In this document: positions 46,351-54,535 of the stretch, in pieces
Numbering within the stretch: the first letter of the stretch is position 1
Layout: every line of letters starts with the position of its first letter
Virus record (IMG/VR): IMGVR_UViG_3300032294_003343
Span: 62,001 to 126,000 of that record
Direction: 5' to 3' (one strand)
DNA: 64,000 bases
DNA from: a virus
The notes under the pieces: generated by a model
The model's input: the letters and a program-made list of their open reading frames with translations, nothing else
The model's database searches: none
What the model was told of the DNA's origin: nothing
Made by a program: the position numbers and the translations under genes

Positions 46351-47823
46351 ATGAGAAAAGACATTCTTGCTAGTTCGCTACAAACAGATATTCATGCTTT
46401 TGGTGTTGATCAAACAATCATAGTACCTAGTATTGGAAGTTCAGAATCAGTCCCAAATCAGTACCTATATAAAGAAGCATACAATAATTTTAGTTCTCAC
46501 TTATATGCCCCAGCTTTTGAAACAGGTTATTACGATATCTTTGCCTTATCAAGAGAATTTGGAGAAGATCCTGATTTTAATTTGTCTTTTAATAATATAA
46601 ATACAAATTATCTTTTCTCTATCGATAATTTTAACATGCAAGGTGCTCAAGAATCTGACGCTGGAGAAAGATACGCAGGTGAAGGAGCAAACCCAAACAC
46701 TTTCCAACTAGGACCTAAAGAGTATAATGTTAGTTTTACATATCCTTTTAAAGTTGATAGTTGGGGGTATTTAGATTTTTCATTAGCAGCATTTTTCGAT
46801 TATTGCATACAAGCTTTTCAAGGTAGTCCAACTTCAATTATTGGAAGATTTACCTCAGATAATTCATCTACAATCGCAGCTGGAACTACTCAATTATATG
46901 TAGACAATATTGCAGAATTTATGGGTTTGACAGTTCCTTTTAATGCAAAAATAAAGTCTGATAATAATGCAAACTATGATTTAGTTGAAGTTACAGGGGT
47001 AAATAAAGCAAGTAGAATGCTCACTGTTGTAGCAGGAATCAATGCTGCTATAAGTAGAGATTCATCTTATATTTCAGTAAATCCTCAATCTTTAGGAAAA
47101 GAAGCATCATTCTCTTTGTTTACTTTGAAACAAGGATTATTAAGTGGTTGTTTGGTTGAAAAATTTGCAATAAATTTCAAGCCTGGCGAACAAATTATAG
47201 CATATATAGATTTGAAAGTGCTGAATGTAGACAGAACATATCAAGTTCAAATGTTTAATAATTTCACCTCAATAATTCAAAACTATTTTAAGAAAAAACC
47301 AAGTTATATACTCAATGGTTATAACGTTAGGGTTTATAAAAGTGCTCCAGAATATGGATTATTTGGCTTAGGTACTATGATTGATTCAAAATTATTCAGA
47401 GGCTTTCAACAATCACAATTAGATAGTATTTATGTCACAGAAATTGATATAAGTATTGAAAATAATTTGAAACCAATATTTACATTGAATTCCAAAGGGA
47501 GCGATCCAAAGCAAAATTTCTTTAAGAATTCTCTTCCTTATGGCTATTATTCGGAGGGACGTAAAATATCAGGTTCAATCACTTACACTGGCCCAATAAA
47601 ACCTTGGGCAATGGTTGAATTTTTATCTGGACCAAGCAGCATTAATAATGATGGTATAACTTTTGATATGGGCCCAATTAAGTTAGAATTGCCTGAAGTT
47701 GTATGGTCAACAGTTTCTCAAGAACATTCTAGAATGGATTATCAAAAGAATAAAGTTAATTTTTCAGTGGCAACTCAAAACTATACATTTGACCCAGTAT
47801 TAAAATCAACAGGAAGTTATTAA
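46351..47823 (+). CDS. Tail-tube-like protein with inserted decoration domain (490 aa)
   Basis: I chose ATG 46351, 10 bases after the previous stop, over the upstream TTG at 46324, which would overlap the upstream gene and lacks a Shine-Dalgarno. The overall pattern is that of phage tail-tube proteins: an early region with 'KEYNVSFTYPFKVDSWGY', 'GKEASFSLFTLKQGLLSG', 'CLVEKFAINFKPGEQIIAYI', then 'LDSIYVTEIDISIENNL' and 'ISGSITYTGPIKPWAMVEF'. Residues about 160-240 look like an inserted beta domain ('SSTIAAGTTQLYVDNIAEF', 'DLVEVTGVNKASRMLTVVA'). Length 490 is well above a simple tube protein. Homology is by pattern only. Confidence 0.6.
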   Translation: MRKDILASSLQTDIHAFGVDQTIIVPSIGSSESVPNQYLYKEAYNNFSSHLYAPAFETGYYDIFALSREFGEDPDFNLSFNNINTNYLFSIDNFNMQGAQESDAGERYAGEGANPNTFQLGPKEYNVSFTYPFKVDSWGYLDFSLAAFFDYCIQAFQGSPTSIIGRFTSDNSSTIAAGTTQLYVDNIAEFMGLTVPFNAKIKSDNNANYDLVEVTGVNKASRMLTVVAGINAAISRDSSYISVNPQSLGKEASFSLFTLKQGLLSGCLVEKFAINFKPGEQIIAYIDLKVLNVDRTYQVQMFNNFTSIIQNYFKKKPSYILNGYNVRVYKSAPEYGLFGLGTMIDSKLFRGFQQSQLDSIYVTEIDISIENNLKPIFTLNSKGSDPKQNFFKNSLPYGYYSEGRKISGSITYTGPIKPWAMVEFLSGPSSINNDGITFDMGPIKLELPEVVWSTVSQEHSRMDYQKNKVNFSVATQNYTFDPVLKSTGSY

Positions 47824-48209
47824 TGAGTATTTTTGTAGATGCTGGAAAAAGATTTGAATTGAAATTAAACTGCAATATCATAAAAAATGATAACGGGGAT
47901 GTTCTTTGCTACAAAATTGATCCAAACGGTGAATGCGAAATATCTTGTGATGTCAAAGGTAGAAACTTTGCTGATATGTCAAATATTATAGAAGACGCAA
48001 CCATCATCAATTCAGTAACAGGCAACCCGCTTCTTAGAACATCTGTGCTTTGCAAAAATATTATAACAAATTTCTTTTCTGTTATTAAGATCATAGATGG
48101 GGAAAATGTTGAAACTTATTATCCAGATCCACATAATGTAAGTATGATCAGATACGAATTGGTTAAAGCTTTATCAAAAAAATGGTTGGAAATGACAGGC
48201 GGAAAGTAA
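47823..48209 (+). CDS. Tail-module hypothetical protein (128 aa)
   Basis: ATG overlaps the previous TAA, with GGAAG 6 nt upstream. A compact alpha/beta protein with a Cys-containing beta region ('CYKIDPNGECEISCDVKGR') and a C-terminal helix ('SMIRYELVKALSKKWLEM'). It lies between the two tail-tube-like genes. Unrecognised; a chaperone or tube-tip subunit is possible by position. Confidence 0.7.
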   Translation: MSIFVDAGKRFELKLNCNIIKNDNGDVLCYKIDPNGECEISCDVKGRNFADMSNIIEDATIINSVTGNPLLRTSVLCKNIITNFFSVIKIIDGENVETYYPDPHNVSMIRYELVKALSKKWLEMTGGK

Positions 48210-49448
48210 ATGCCAGATATTATAAACAATGTTATAAATGGGTTATATCCAGCATCAGGACATAATATTTATGTTAGTGAATTAGCCCCATTTAATAACC
48301 CAAGTTTATATGAACAACAGCTTAAATCATTTGGTGGATTTAGAATTGCTAAAAATGACACATGGTCAAGATCTCATTTATGGGATTTATATCTACTTAG
48401 CGCTAATATGACCAACAGAGTCACCCACTCTTCTAGAAACTTTTTCTATAAAAGATTTTCAAATGAATACAAACCATTATATTGCTCTACATTTAATGAC
48501 AATGCTGGACAAGATGTTTACCAACCCATACAGAATTTTTCTGGATTATCTGTCTTAAATCGTCCAACATTTAGTAATTACAAATACTCTGGAAGTTTTA
48601 CTTTCAACCCAATTTTATCTACAAACATAAATCAACAATATGCTGCTGAAAGTATAATTTATAGAGCATCATATTTTCCACTTTATCCTTTGATTTTTTG
48701 TTCAAGTATTCCTACTCATAAATCTTTTGGACCAGCCTTTTTGAGTAGTTTTCAAATTTCAGTTGATGGTATGGATCAACTTGGAGATGTTGAAATTTCT
48801 TGCGCACTTGTAGGTGGAAGATCCGTAATTTCACCTGATGGTGTAACAGTTTATAGACCTTTTTTGAACAATAATTTGATTTCAATGAAAAACTTAGGCG
48901 ACACAGATTTTGAAAACGAAATCAACAATTTTCAAGACAAATATAGAGTCATAAATTTATCTGACTGCGCATTTCATCCAGGATTATTCACAGGCAAAGA
49001 TGCATTTAAAAATTTTGGACTTGCTGTTCAAAGCGCATATAGTGCAAATACCATGCCCATCCACAAAATAGTAAGCATGTCATTGTCAATCCAACAATCT
49101 ATTGACTTTACATATACCTACCCTGGATATTCTATTGGAACCAATTTGACTGAATTTTTTGATGTTGCGGGACCAAGATTTGCTTCCTTAAGCAATAGAA
49201 AAGTAACGGGAACGATTAAGTTATTCAGTCCACAAAATTATCCATTTATAACTACTAATGCTTCTTCTCTAACATTGTATTTTGGTAGTGTGTTTTTCTA
49301 TACAATGAAAAATGTTGATTGGCAGCAACCAATAATCACCATCAATCCTGGAAGTGGATTCTTTATTGAGTATAATTTTTCCGCAAGGTTGAATGAATTT
49401 ACAGCTTTTAATGGATTGCTTAATTCAAGAGTATCAGAATTTTTATGA
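48210..49448 (+). CDS. Second tail-tube-like protein (412 aa)
   Basis: ATG one base after the previous stop, with GGAAAG upstream. Shares the tube-like layout with the 490-aa protein: 'YKYSGSFTFNPIL', 'AFLSSFQISVDGMDQLGD', 'VEISCALVGGR', 'HKIVSMSLSIQQSIDFTY' and 'RKVTGTIKLFSPQNYPF'. The two may be a tube plus tube-initiator or distal-tail pair. Sequence identity between them is low by eye, so paralogy is inferred from strand order. The stop overlaps the next start (ATGA). Confidence 0.55.
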   Translation: MPDIINNVINGLYPASGHNIYVSELAPFNNPSLYEQQLKSFGGFRIAKNDTWSRSHLWDLYLLSANMTNRVTHSSRNFFYKRFSNEYKPLYCSTFNDNAGQDVYQPIQNFSGLSVLNRPTFSNYKYSGSFTFNPILSTNINQQYAAESIIYRASYFPLYPLIFCSSIPTHKSFGPAFLSSFQISVDGMDQLGDVEISCALVGGRSVISPDGVTVYRPFLNNNLISMKNLGDTDFENEINNFQDKYRVINLSDCAFHPGLFTGKDAFKNFGLAVQSAYSANTMPIHKIVSMSLSIQQSIDFTYTYPGYSIGTNLTEFFDVAGPRFASLSNRKVTGTIKLFSPQNYPFITTNASSLTLYFGSVFFYTMKNVDWQQPIITINPGSGFFIEYNFSARLNEFTAFNGLLNSRVSEFL

Positions 49449-50035
49449 TGAAAGAATTTATAGAATTTTACGAAAAAGTTAAATCAAACAAAACACATAT
49501 TATTACAATCGATTCTGTAAAGTTTATTGTTCGTGAAATTACTTGGAAAGAAGGCTTACTGATTGATGCAAAATCGTTCAGAAAGAAAGACAATATTGTT
49601 TATCAAAATTCAGAATTTGAAAAAAGAGAAATTTTGAAGATTGCTATTCTGAGAGTATTTGACACCAATACTAATACTGATTACATACCTGATTTTGAAA
49701 CATCATTATTAGAAAAACTTGATTACACAATCATAGAAAAACTTTGGGTCGAATATCAAAATTATCTTTATCTTAACGCCGATGAAGCTAATTTTTACTA
49801 CATTGCAACAAAAAAATATTATAATCCAAATGATACAGAAACATACCCCGTGCCACCCTTAATCGTTGAAATTGATTATATGACACGAGGTTTAGTTTCT
49901 ATGAGTAAAGATGAATTTGCCAATCTTAGTATGAAAGAATTTGAAACAATTCAGTTAATTTTAGCTACTAAGAATGAAGCAAAGCCAGAAAGTGCAGCAG
50001 ATCTTGATATTGATTTAGAAAAAGAAATGCGCTAA
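49445..50035 (+). CDS. Probable tail assembly chaperone (196 aa)
   Basis: ATGA overlap with the previous gene; a second ATG follows immediately. The N-terminal pattern 'IITIDSVKFIVREITWKEG' followed by helices 'KREILKIAILRVFD' and 'EKLWVEYQNYLY' is characteristic of tail assembly chaperones that follow the tube gene. The C terminus is acidic ('AADLDIDLEKEMR'). It ends the plus arm and overlaps the convergent glycosyltransferase by 4 bases. I looked for a programmed frameshift near the end and found no second frame to extend into. Confidence 0.55.
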   Translation: MMKEFIEFYEKVKSNKTHIITIDSVKFIVREITWKEGLLIDAKSFRKKDNIVYQNSEFEKREILKIAILRVFDTNTNTDYIPDFETSLLEKLDYTIIEKLWVEYQNYLYLNADEANFYYIATKKYYNPNDTETYPVPPLIVEIDYMTRGLVSMSKDEFANLSMKEFETIQLILATKNEAKPESAADLDIDLEKEMR

Positions 50036-50841
50036 AGAGTAAATGAAAGTGTGTTTTTGTATTTATTTCTAACCATTTCAGCAATTGCAGTTCTGTCCCA
50101 TTGATGGAATAAAAAATACTTCTCTCCACTTTCATTACAAACATCTGTTCCATCAAAAAATACATCAACATTATCTCTTTTTATTGCTTCACCTGTAGCA
50201 CAAAAAGTATCAGTATATGGATGGCATAGCATAATATTAGGATTTTGTTTAAATTGTCTGTATAGATATCCCAACATAGCCTGATCTGGAATTACATAGC
50301 TATATCTTCTATTTATTGCTGTGAGAATAAGTGTGCAATAATTTAGAAATGCACTAGTTTTTCCGCCATATGTTCCACCATTGATTACATAAGAATCATC
50401 ATATCTTTCTTTGTTAAAAACTAATGTATTCAAAGTCCATTCATGCCATGCAGCATTACAATCATTTTCTTTTATTTGCATGCCTTCACAAACTAAAAAT
50501 AACTCTTTTTCTGGATGGCTTGCCATAAACTCAAATGGATCTTTTTGAATAATTACATCTCGCATGTCCCATTGCATGCAGTAATCAAAATCTTTACCAT
50601 GTTCACAAATCCAATTGTAATATGCAACATATGTCAAGTTGAAAGGATTCATGTTTTCTTCAACTTCTACTATATAATCGTAGTATTTTCTAAGTTTCTC
50701 TATGTTGCTTTGTGAAACATCATGTACACAAATTAGTTTCTTGAAGTTTTTTTGTTTTGCTAAAGATTGAAGATAAATATCAGCATCAATAGAGTCTAAT
50801 ATTCGATCACCTTGCAAAAAATTAAGCATTAAGTTATTCAT
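50032..50841 (-). CDS. GT-A type glycosyltransferase-like protein (269 aa)
   Basis: ATG 50841 has no Shine-Dalgarno and a TATAAT box exactly 6 nt upstream. The sequence has the alternating alpha/beta start of nucleotide-diphospho-sugar transferases and a key 'QWDMRDVIIQKDPFEFM' motif (D92, R94, D95), which matches the DxRDVxxQxDPF metal/nucleotide motif of a GT-A group known from plants and bacteria. Further 'VINGGTYGGKTSAFLNY' and 'VIPDQAMLGYLYRQF' fit the acceptor side. It is the last gene of the minus sugar operon. Substrate unknown. Confidence 0.7.
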   Translation of the reverse strand: MNNLMLNFLQGDRILDSIDADIYLQSLAKQKNFKKLICVHDVSQSNIEKLRKYYDYIVEVEENMNPFNLTYVAYYNWICEHGKDFDYCMQWDMRDVIIQKDPFEFMASHPEKELFLVCEGMQIKENDCNAAWHEWTLNTLVFNKERYDDSYVINGGTYGGKTSAFLNYCTLILTAINRRYSYVIPDQAMLGYLYRQFKQNPNIMLCHPYTDTFCATGEAIKRDNVDVFFDGTDVCNESGEKYFLFHQWDRTAIAEMVRNKYKNTLSFTL

Positions 50842-50878
50842 AAAAACATTATACTCTTTAGAATCAAAAATTATTTTT
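50842..50878 (-). promoter_or_regulatory. TATAAT box 6 nt before the glycosyltransferase ATG
   Basis: TATAAT (50853-50848) is followed by GTTTTT and ATG 50841, predicting a leaderless mRNA. The 37-base gap after the upstream SDR gene is the only real gap in this minus-strand operon, so a separate promoter here is plausible. No TTGACA-like hexamer is visible. Confidence 0.45.
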
Positions 50879-51712
50879 CTATTTATTAAAATTACCAGAT
50901 ATCAATAATTCTTCATAAGTTTTCTTAATTCCAGAATGCAATCCAATCAAATTGATATCAAAAAGATGCAGATTATATTCACCATAATAACTTAATCCTA
51001 AATTTTCTTTTTCAATAATTGTTTCAACATTATAATCAGATAAGTTATTGATAATTGTTGCAATATCAGATAGTTTGTATTTTTGCTGATATGAACAATT
51101 TATAGTTTGTTGTTTTACACTAGCATCGATTGTGAACTTTACAACTTGACATAAATCATCCATATAGAAAAAGTCCATAAATTTATCTTGATGAATTTGT
51201 ATAGGTTTTCTATTTATGTAATTTATTATGTTAGCTTTGATCATTCTAGAAGTAAGTTCATCACTATTGAAAACATTAAATAGTCTTATATTATAAAAAC
51301 CTTTCAATAAAAGTCCAGATTTAGCAATTAAGTTCTTGCTCATTCCATATGGATCGATTGGATGTGCGCACTTCAAATCAGTTGAAAAGTCTATGTTATA
51401 TCTTCGGTCTAATTCTGCACCTGATCCAAATGAAATATATTTATCAAAAGACAAAGAATTATCTAAAATATTTTGATGCATAATACAGTTTTCGTAAAAA
51501 ACAGTATTTTCATCATCTTTAAGTCTACTTCCACCAGTTGTTGCAGTATGAATGACAACATCAAAATACTTGTCTTTAAAAAAATGTTTTACTTCTTCTG
51601 AATTTAATAAATTAAGATTTGATCTATTAGTCAGAGTCAAATTATAATCTTTAAGATTTTTTGCTAAATTTCTAGCTACAAATCCATTTGAACCTGTGAT
51701 CAGGATATTCAT
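50879..51712 (-). CDS. NAD-dependent epimerase/dehydratase, SDR family (277 aa)
   Basis: ATG overlaps the ThDP-enzyme stop as ATGA. N-terminal Rossmann motif 'ILITGSNGFVARNL' (GxxGFxxxN type) and the catalytic Y122-G-M-S-K126 (YxxxK), preceded by 'YISFGSGAE' in the Ser/Thr position. It is shorter than typical sugar epimerases (300-340 aa) but complete. Likely acts on a nucleotide-activated sugar made by this island. Substrate unknown. Confidence 0.8.
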   Translation of the reverse strand: MNILITGSNGFVARNLAKNLKDYNLTLTNRSNLNLLNSEEVKHFFKDKYFDVVIHTATTGGSRLKDDENTVFYENCIMHQNILDNSLSFDKYISFGSGAELDRRYNIDFSTDLKCAHPIDPYGMSKNLIAKSGLLLKGFYNIRLFNVFNSDELTSRMIKANIINYINRKPIQIHQDKFMDFFYMDDLCQVVKFTIDASVKQQTINCSYQQKYKLSDIATIINNLSDYNVETIIEKENLGLSYYGEYNLHLFDINLIGLHSGIKKTYEELLISGNFNK

Positions 51713-53430
51713 TTAATGTCTTCTAAACTTCCAGGAATAATTTTGCCATTTTCATCAATACCTTTTGCAGATACTTTTGGCTCATGAAGTTCCCAAGGAT
51801 CTGTCATCACTTCAATAATTTCAGGACCTGAATGTGAAAAAGTACTTTGTATTAAGTCAAGTTGATTATTGTTCAATATTTGACTGTACTTAATCCCAAA
51901 AGCATCAGATATTTTTTTGAAATTTGGAAGAGTAACTCCTGATGAAGGTTCAGAACCAACTAAATTTCCTTTGAAAAATGAATTTTGTGTAAGTTTGATT
52001 GATAAGTACCCATCATTATTCAGAATAAATATTTTGATTGGTAAATTATGATGAACGACAGTTTGCAATTCTTGCAAGTTCATCATAATACTCCCGTCGC
52101 CTTCTATGCAAATGATAGTTTTATTACATCCATAATAGGCTCCTATTGCTGCAGGAAGACCATAGCCCATTGGAGCAGTACCTTCATTAGAAAAAAGCTG
52201 TTGATTTGATCGCAGCCTTACAGTCTTGTGAAGAACAACATGAGCTGTTCCATCACTAGTAACTATAATGCTATCATCATCAAGAAATTCTTCTAACTTT
52301 TCAGAAAACACATAGGTACTTACATAGTTTTCTAACTTTCTATGTTTATCTAATACAAGTTGTTCTTCAGATCTTTTGAGCTTAATATAGTCCAGCCATT
52401 CTCTTATATCAAAGTTTGCTTCATATGTTTCAAAAAACTCAAAAAAATTCTTTAAATCTAAATTGATTCCAATGAAAGAATCATTTTGATCAAATTTTTT
52501 TATTTCAAAATTATCTACATCTATTACTATTTTTTTAGCATTTGGAGCAAACTTGTTAAGATCGTATCCAATTACTTTAGGATTTAATCTAGACCCTAAA
52601 GATATAATAAAATCAGCTTGTTGAATTATCTGGTTTGATGTTTTTTGCCCTAAGATTCCAATTTTACCAGTGTAAAATTCATAATCATAATTGATAATGT
52701 CTACTGCTGAATGAGGTCCTGATACAACTGGCAACTGATACTTTTGAATAAAATTCTTAAGCTCATTGATGGTGCCAGAAGATTTAATTCCATTGCCTAT
52801 AACAACAACTGGCTTTGATTTTTGAAAATTATCAAAACAACTTTTCAATAATTCTATTTGTTTTGAATTGTCACTTTCATCAAATATTTGAGCAGATTTA
52901 AGAGATTCAACATCAATTTCCGAGGCTTGAATATCAAGAGGTACATCCAACCATACGGGTCCTGGTCTCTTATTAACGCATTCATTCCATGCAGTTTCCA
53001 AATGATATTTAATTTCATTTTTATCATAAACTGTTTCTGCATACTTAGTCATAGTTTTTACTGTATTGACAATATCAAATTCTTGTTGTCCAATTTGTCT
53101 ACATCCAGTATTGATTGACATTTGCTCAGTAGGAACTTGACCAGATATAACTATCATTGGGATAGAATCTTGGTAAGCACACAAAACTCCAGTAATTGCA
53201 TTTGTTCCTCCTGGACCAGTAGTAACCAAAACACAACCAGGTTTACCAGAAGTTCTGAAATATGCTTCTGCTGCCATTGCACAGGCTTGTTCATGGTGAT
53301 TGCAAACGTATCTTAAGCCTGATTTACCAAGTGAATCAATTAAATGCATACAGCCTCCACCGGATACGGTGAAGACTGTGTCTATGCCTTTTTCTTTTAT
53401 AAATTCAAAAATATAGTCTGATAATTTCAT
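51709..53430 (-). CDS. ThDP-dependent enzyme, acetolactate synthase (IlvB)-like (573 aa)
   Basis: ATG overlaps the synthase stop as ATGA. All three IlvB-type domains are present: N-terminal PYR domain with catalytic Glu47 in 'NHHEQACAMAAEAYFR', a middle domain with 'GPHSAVDIINYDYEFY', and a C-terminal PP domain with the ThDP motif 'IEGDGSIMMNLQELQT' to 'ILNNDGYLSI' (about 440-475). Families with this layout include acetolactate synthases and sugar-modifying decarboxylases or two-carbon transferases such as YerE. In a sugar island a sugar-branching or keto-acid role is more likely than amino-acid synthesis; no regulatory-subunit gene is near. Confidence 0.8.
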   Translation of the reverse strand: MKLSDYIFEFIKEKGIDTVFTVSGGGCMHLIDSLGKSGLRYVCNHHEQACAMAAEAYFRTSGKPGCVLVTTGPGGTNAITGVLCAYQDSIPMIVISGQVPTEQMSINTGCRQIGQQEFDIVNTVKTMTKYAETVYDKNEIKYHLETAWNECVNKRPGPVWLDVPLDIQASEIDVESLKSAQIFDESDNSKQIELLKSCFDNFQKSKPVVVIGNGIKSSGTINELKNFIQKYQLPVVSGPHSAVDIINYDYEFYTGKIGILGQKTSNQIIQQADFIISLGSRLNPKVIGYDLNKFAPNAKKIVIDVDNFEIKKFDQNDSFIGINLDLKNFFEFFETYEANFDIREWLDYIKLKRSEEQLVLDKHRKLENYVSTYVFSEKLEEFLDDDSIIVTSDGTAHVVLHKTVRLRSNQQLFSNEGTAPMGYGLPAAIGAYYGCNKTIICIEGDGSIMMNLQELQTVVHHNLPIKIFILNNDGYLSIKLTQNSFFKGNLVGSEPSSGVTLPNFKKISDAFGIKYSQILNNNQLDLIQSTFSHSGPEIIEVMTDPWELHEPKVSAKGIDENGKIIPGSLEDIK

Positions 53431-54500
53431 TGCAAATCATCTTTTGTTAATGGACTACCTTTTTTCAAATCTTTGTTTAGGATAAATTCATTATCCATAA
53501 ATTCTCTAGAAGTGATTTGATTTATGTCTGGTAAATAAGGTACAGCCGCATAAACATCCTTTAATGTTACAGTATACCCTTTTTTCAAATCCTTATTTAT
53601 ATAAAAGCCTCGGTAAAGAGCAGCTAAATATTCACTCTCTTTTTCATCAATAATTCTTCTTTGTGATGAGGATGTTCCACACATTTGGTTTGACTTATGA
53701 AATGCTTTGAACCATTCGTCAACTTGATGAGGTAAAGAACAATATTTACTTACTTCTTTCTGCTCATGGTTTTTTGGATAAGGTATATCAATGTGTCTCT
53801 CCCAAGTCCTTACTCCTTTTGCATAAGAAATGAACATTGAAGATTCCCAATCGTGATACTCATGAGTGGAAAAACCAATTGTATGATTTGGATATTTAGA
53901 TTTCAAATAGTCTATTTGATTTAACTCAAGTTCAGAGTCTTCGCTTGGATATTTAGAAACACAATGATTTATAGCTAATGGGATTTTTCTATTGTCAAAA
54001 AATCTAACGACATCATCAATTTGTTTTTCATTAGCCCCACCAGTAGAGATAATTACAGGTTTCTTAGTACTGGCAATTTTTTGAAGCAGAATCCAATCAT
54101 TGATATCTGCACTAGAAACTTTGATAATTGGTAAATCAAATTGCACACACCAATCAACAGACTTTTCGTCAAAAGGTGTAGCCATGGGTATGCAATTAGT
54201 TTTCTTGATGTATTCGACAAGTTCAGACATTTCGTCAAAACTTAGCTTTGTTTTTAAAGTTTTTTGAATGTATCTTTCTTTTTTGGGAAGAGTAAGTAAA
54301 TCTTGATTCTTCCCATTATCAACAAACTCACTATGAATGAAATTTTCAACATCTCTGAATTGCAACTTAATTGCAGCTTTGATTTTGTTATTTCGTACAA
54401 CAGAAGCAAATTCTTTAACTATTTGTTTGCCTCTTGACAAAGAGCCCCAATGGTTATTTGCAAGCTCTAAAACAAATAAATTATGGAAAATTTCGTTCAT
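53427..54500 (-). CDS. NeuB-family nonulosonate synthase (357 aa)
   Basis: Two domains: a NeuB-type TIM barrel (about 1-275) and a C-terminal SAF domain (about 285-357, ending 'NKDLKKGSPLTKDDLQ'). Diagnostic NeuB motifs are 'LELANNHWGS' (12-20, EXXXNHXG), 'FDEKSVDW', 'IIKVSSADINDW', 'VIISTGGANEKQI', 'INHCVSKYPSEDSELELNQI' and 'IGFSTHEYHDW'. The family condenses phosphoenolpyruvate with a six-carbon sugar to give nine-carbon acids such as sialic, legionaminic or pseudaminic acid. The sequence deviates from bacterial NeuB ('KLQFRDVENF' instead of the usual VKFQ), so the exact sugar is open. The ATG has a TATAAT box 6 nt upstream and no Shine-Dalgarno. No CMP-transferase is visible. Confidence 0.8.
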   Translation of the reverse strand: MNEIFHNLFVLELANNHWGSLSRGKQIVKEFASVVRNNKIKAAIKLQFRDVENFIHSEFVDNGKNQDLLTLPKKERYIQKTLKTKLSFDEMSELVEYIKKTNCIPMATPFDEKSVDWCVQFDLPIIKVSSADINDWILLQKIASTKKPVIISTGGANEKQIDDVVRFFDNRKIPLAINHCVSKYPSEDSELELNQIDYLKSKYPNHTIGFSTHEYHDWESSMFISYAKGVRTWERHIDIPYPKNHEQKEVSKYCSLPHQVDEWFKAFHKSNQMCGTSSSQRRIIDEKESEYLAALYRGFYINKDLKKGYTVTLKDVYAAVPYLPDINQITSREFMDNEFILNKDLKKGSPLTKDDLQ

Positions 54501-54535
54501 AAAAATATTATAGTGTAAATTGAACTAAAGGTAAA
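54501..54535 (-). promoter_or_regulatory. Internal promoter: TTTACC-17-TATAAT, 6 nt before the NeuB ATG
   Basis: TATAAT (54512-54507) overlaps the TAA stop of the FkbM gene. The 6 bases ATTTTT separate it from the ATG at 54500. TTTACC lies 17 bases upstream (54535-54530), 4 of 6 matches to TTGACA. The predicted transcript starts at the A of the ATG. Because the stop codon itself sits inside TATAAT, chance is a real alternative. Confidence 0.4.

Noticed and set aside
46324-47823. Longer TTG-started version of the tail-tube-like protein
   Set aside because: The TTG overlaps the upstream gene and lacks a Shine-Dalgarno, while the ATG 27 bases later follows the stop cleanly.
49445-50035. Programmed frameshift at the end of the tail chaperone gene
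   Set aside because: No slippery sequence with a second open frame downstream; the next gene is on the opposite strand.
51709-53430. Acetolactate synthase for branched amino acids
   Set aside because: No small regulatory subunit or ilv genes nearby; surrounding genes are sugar enzymes.
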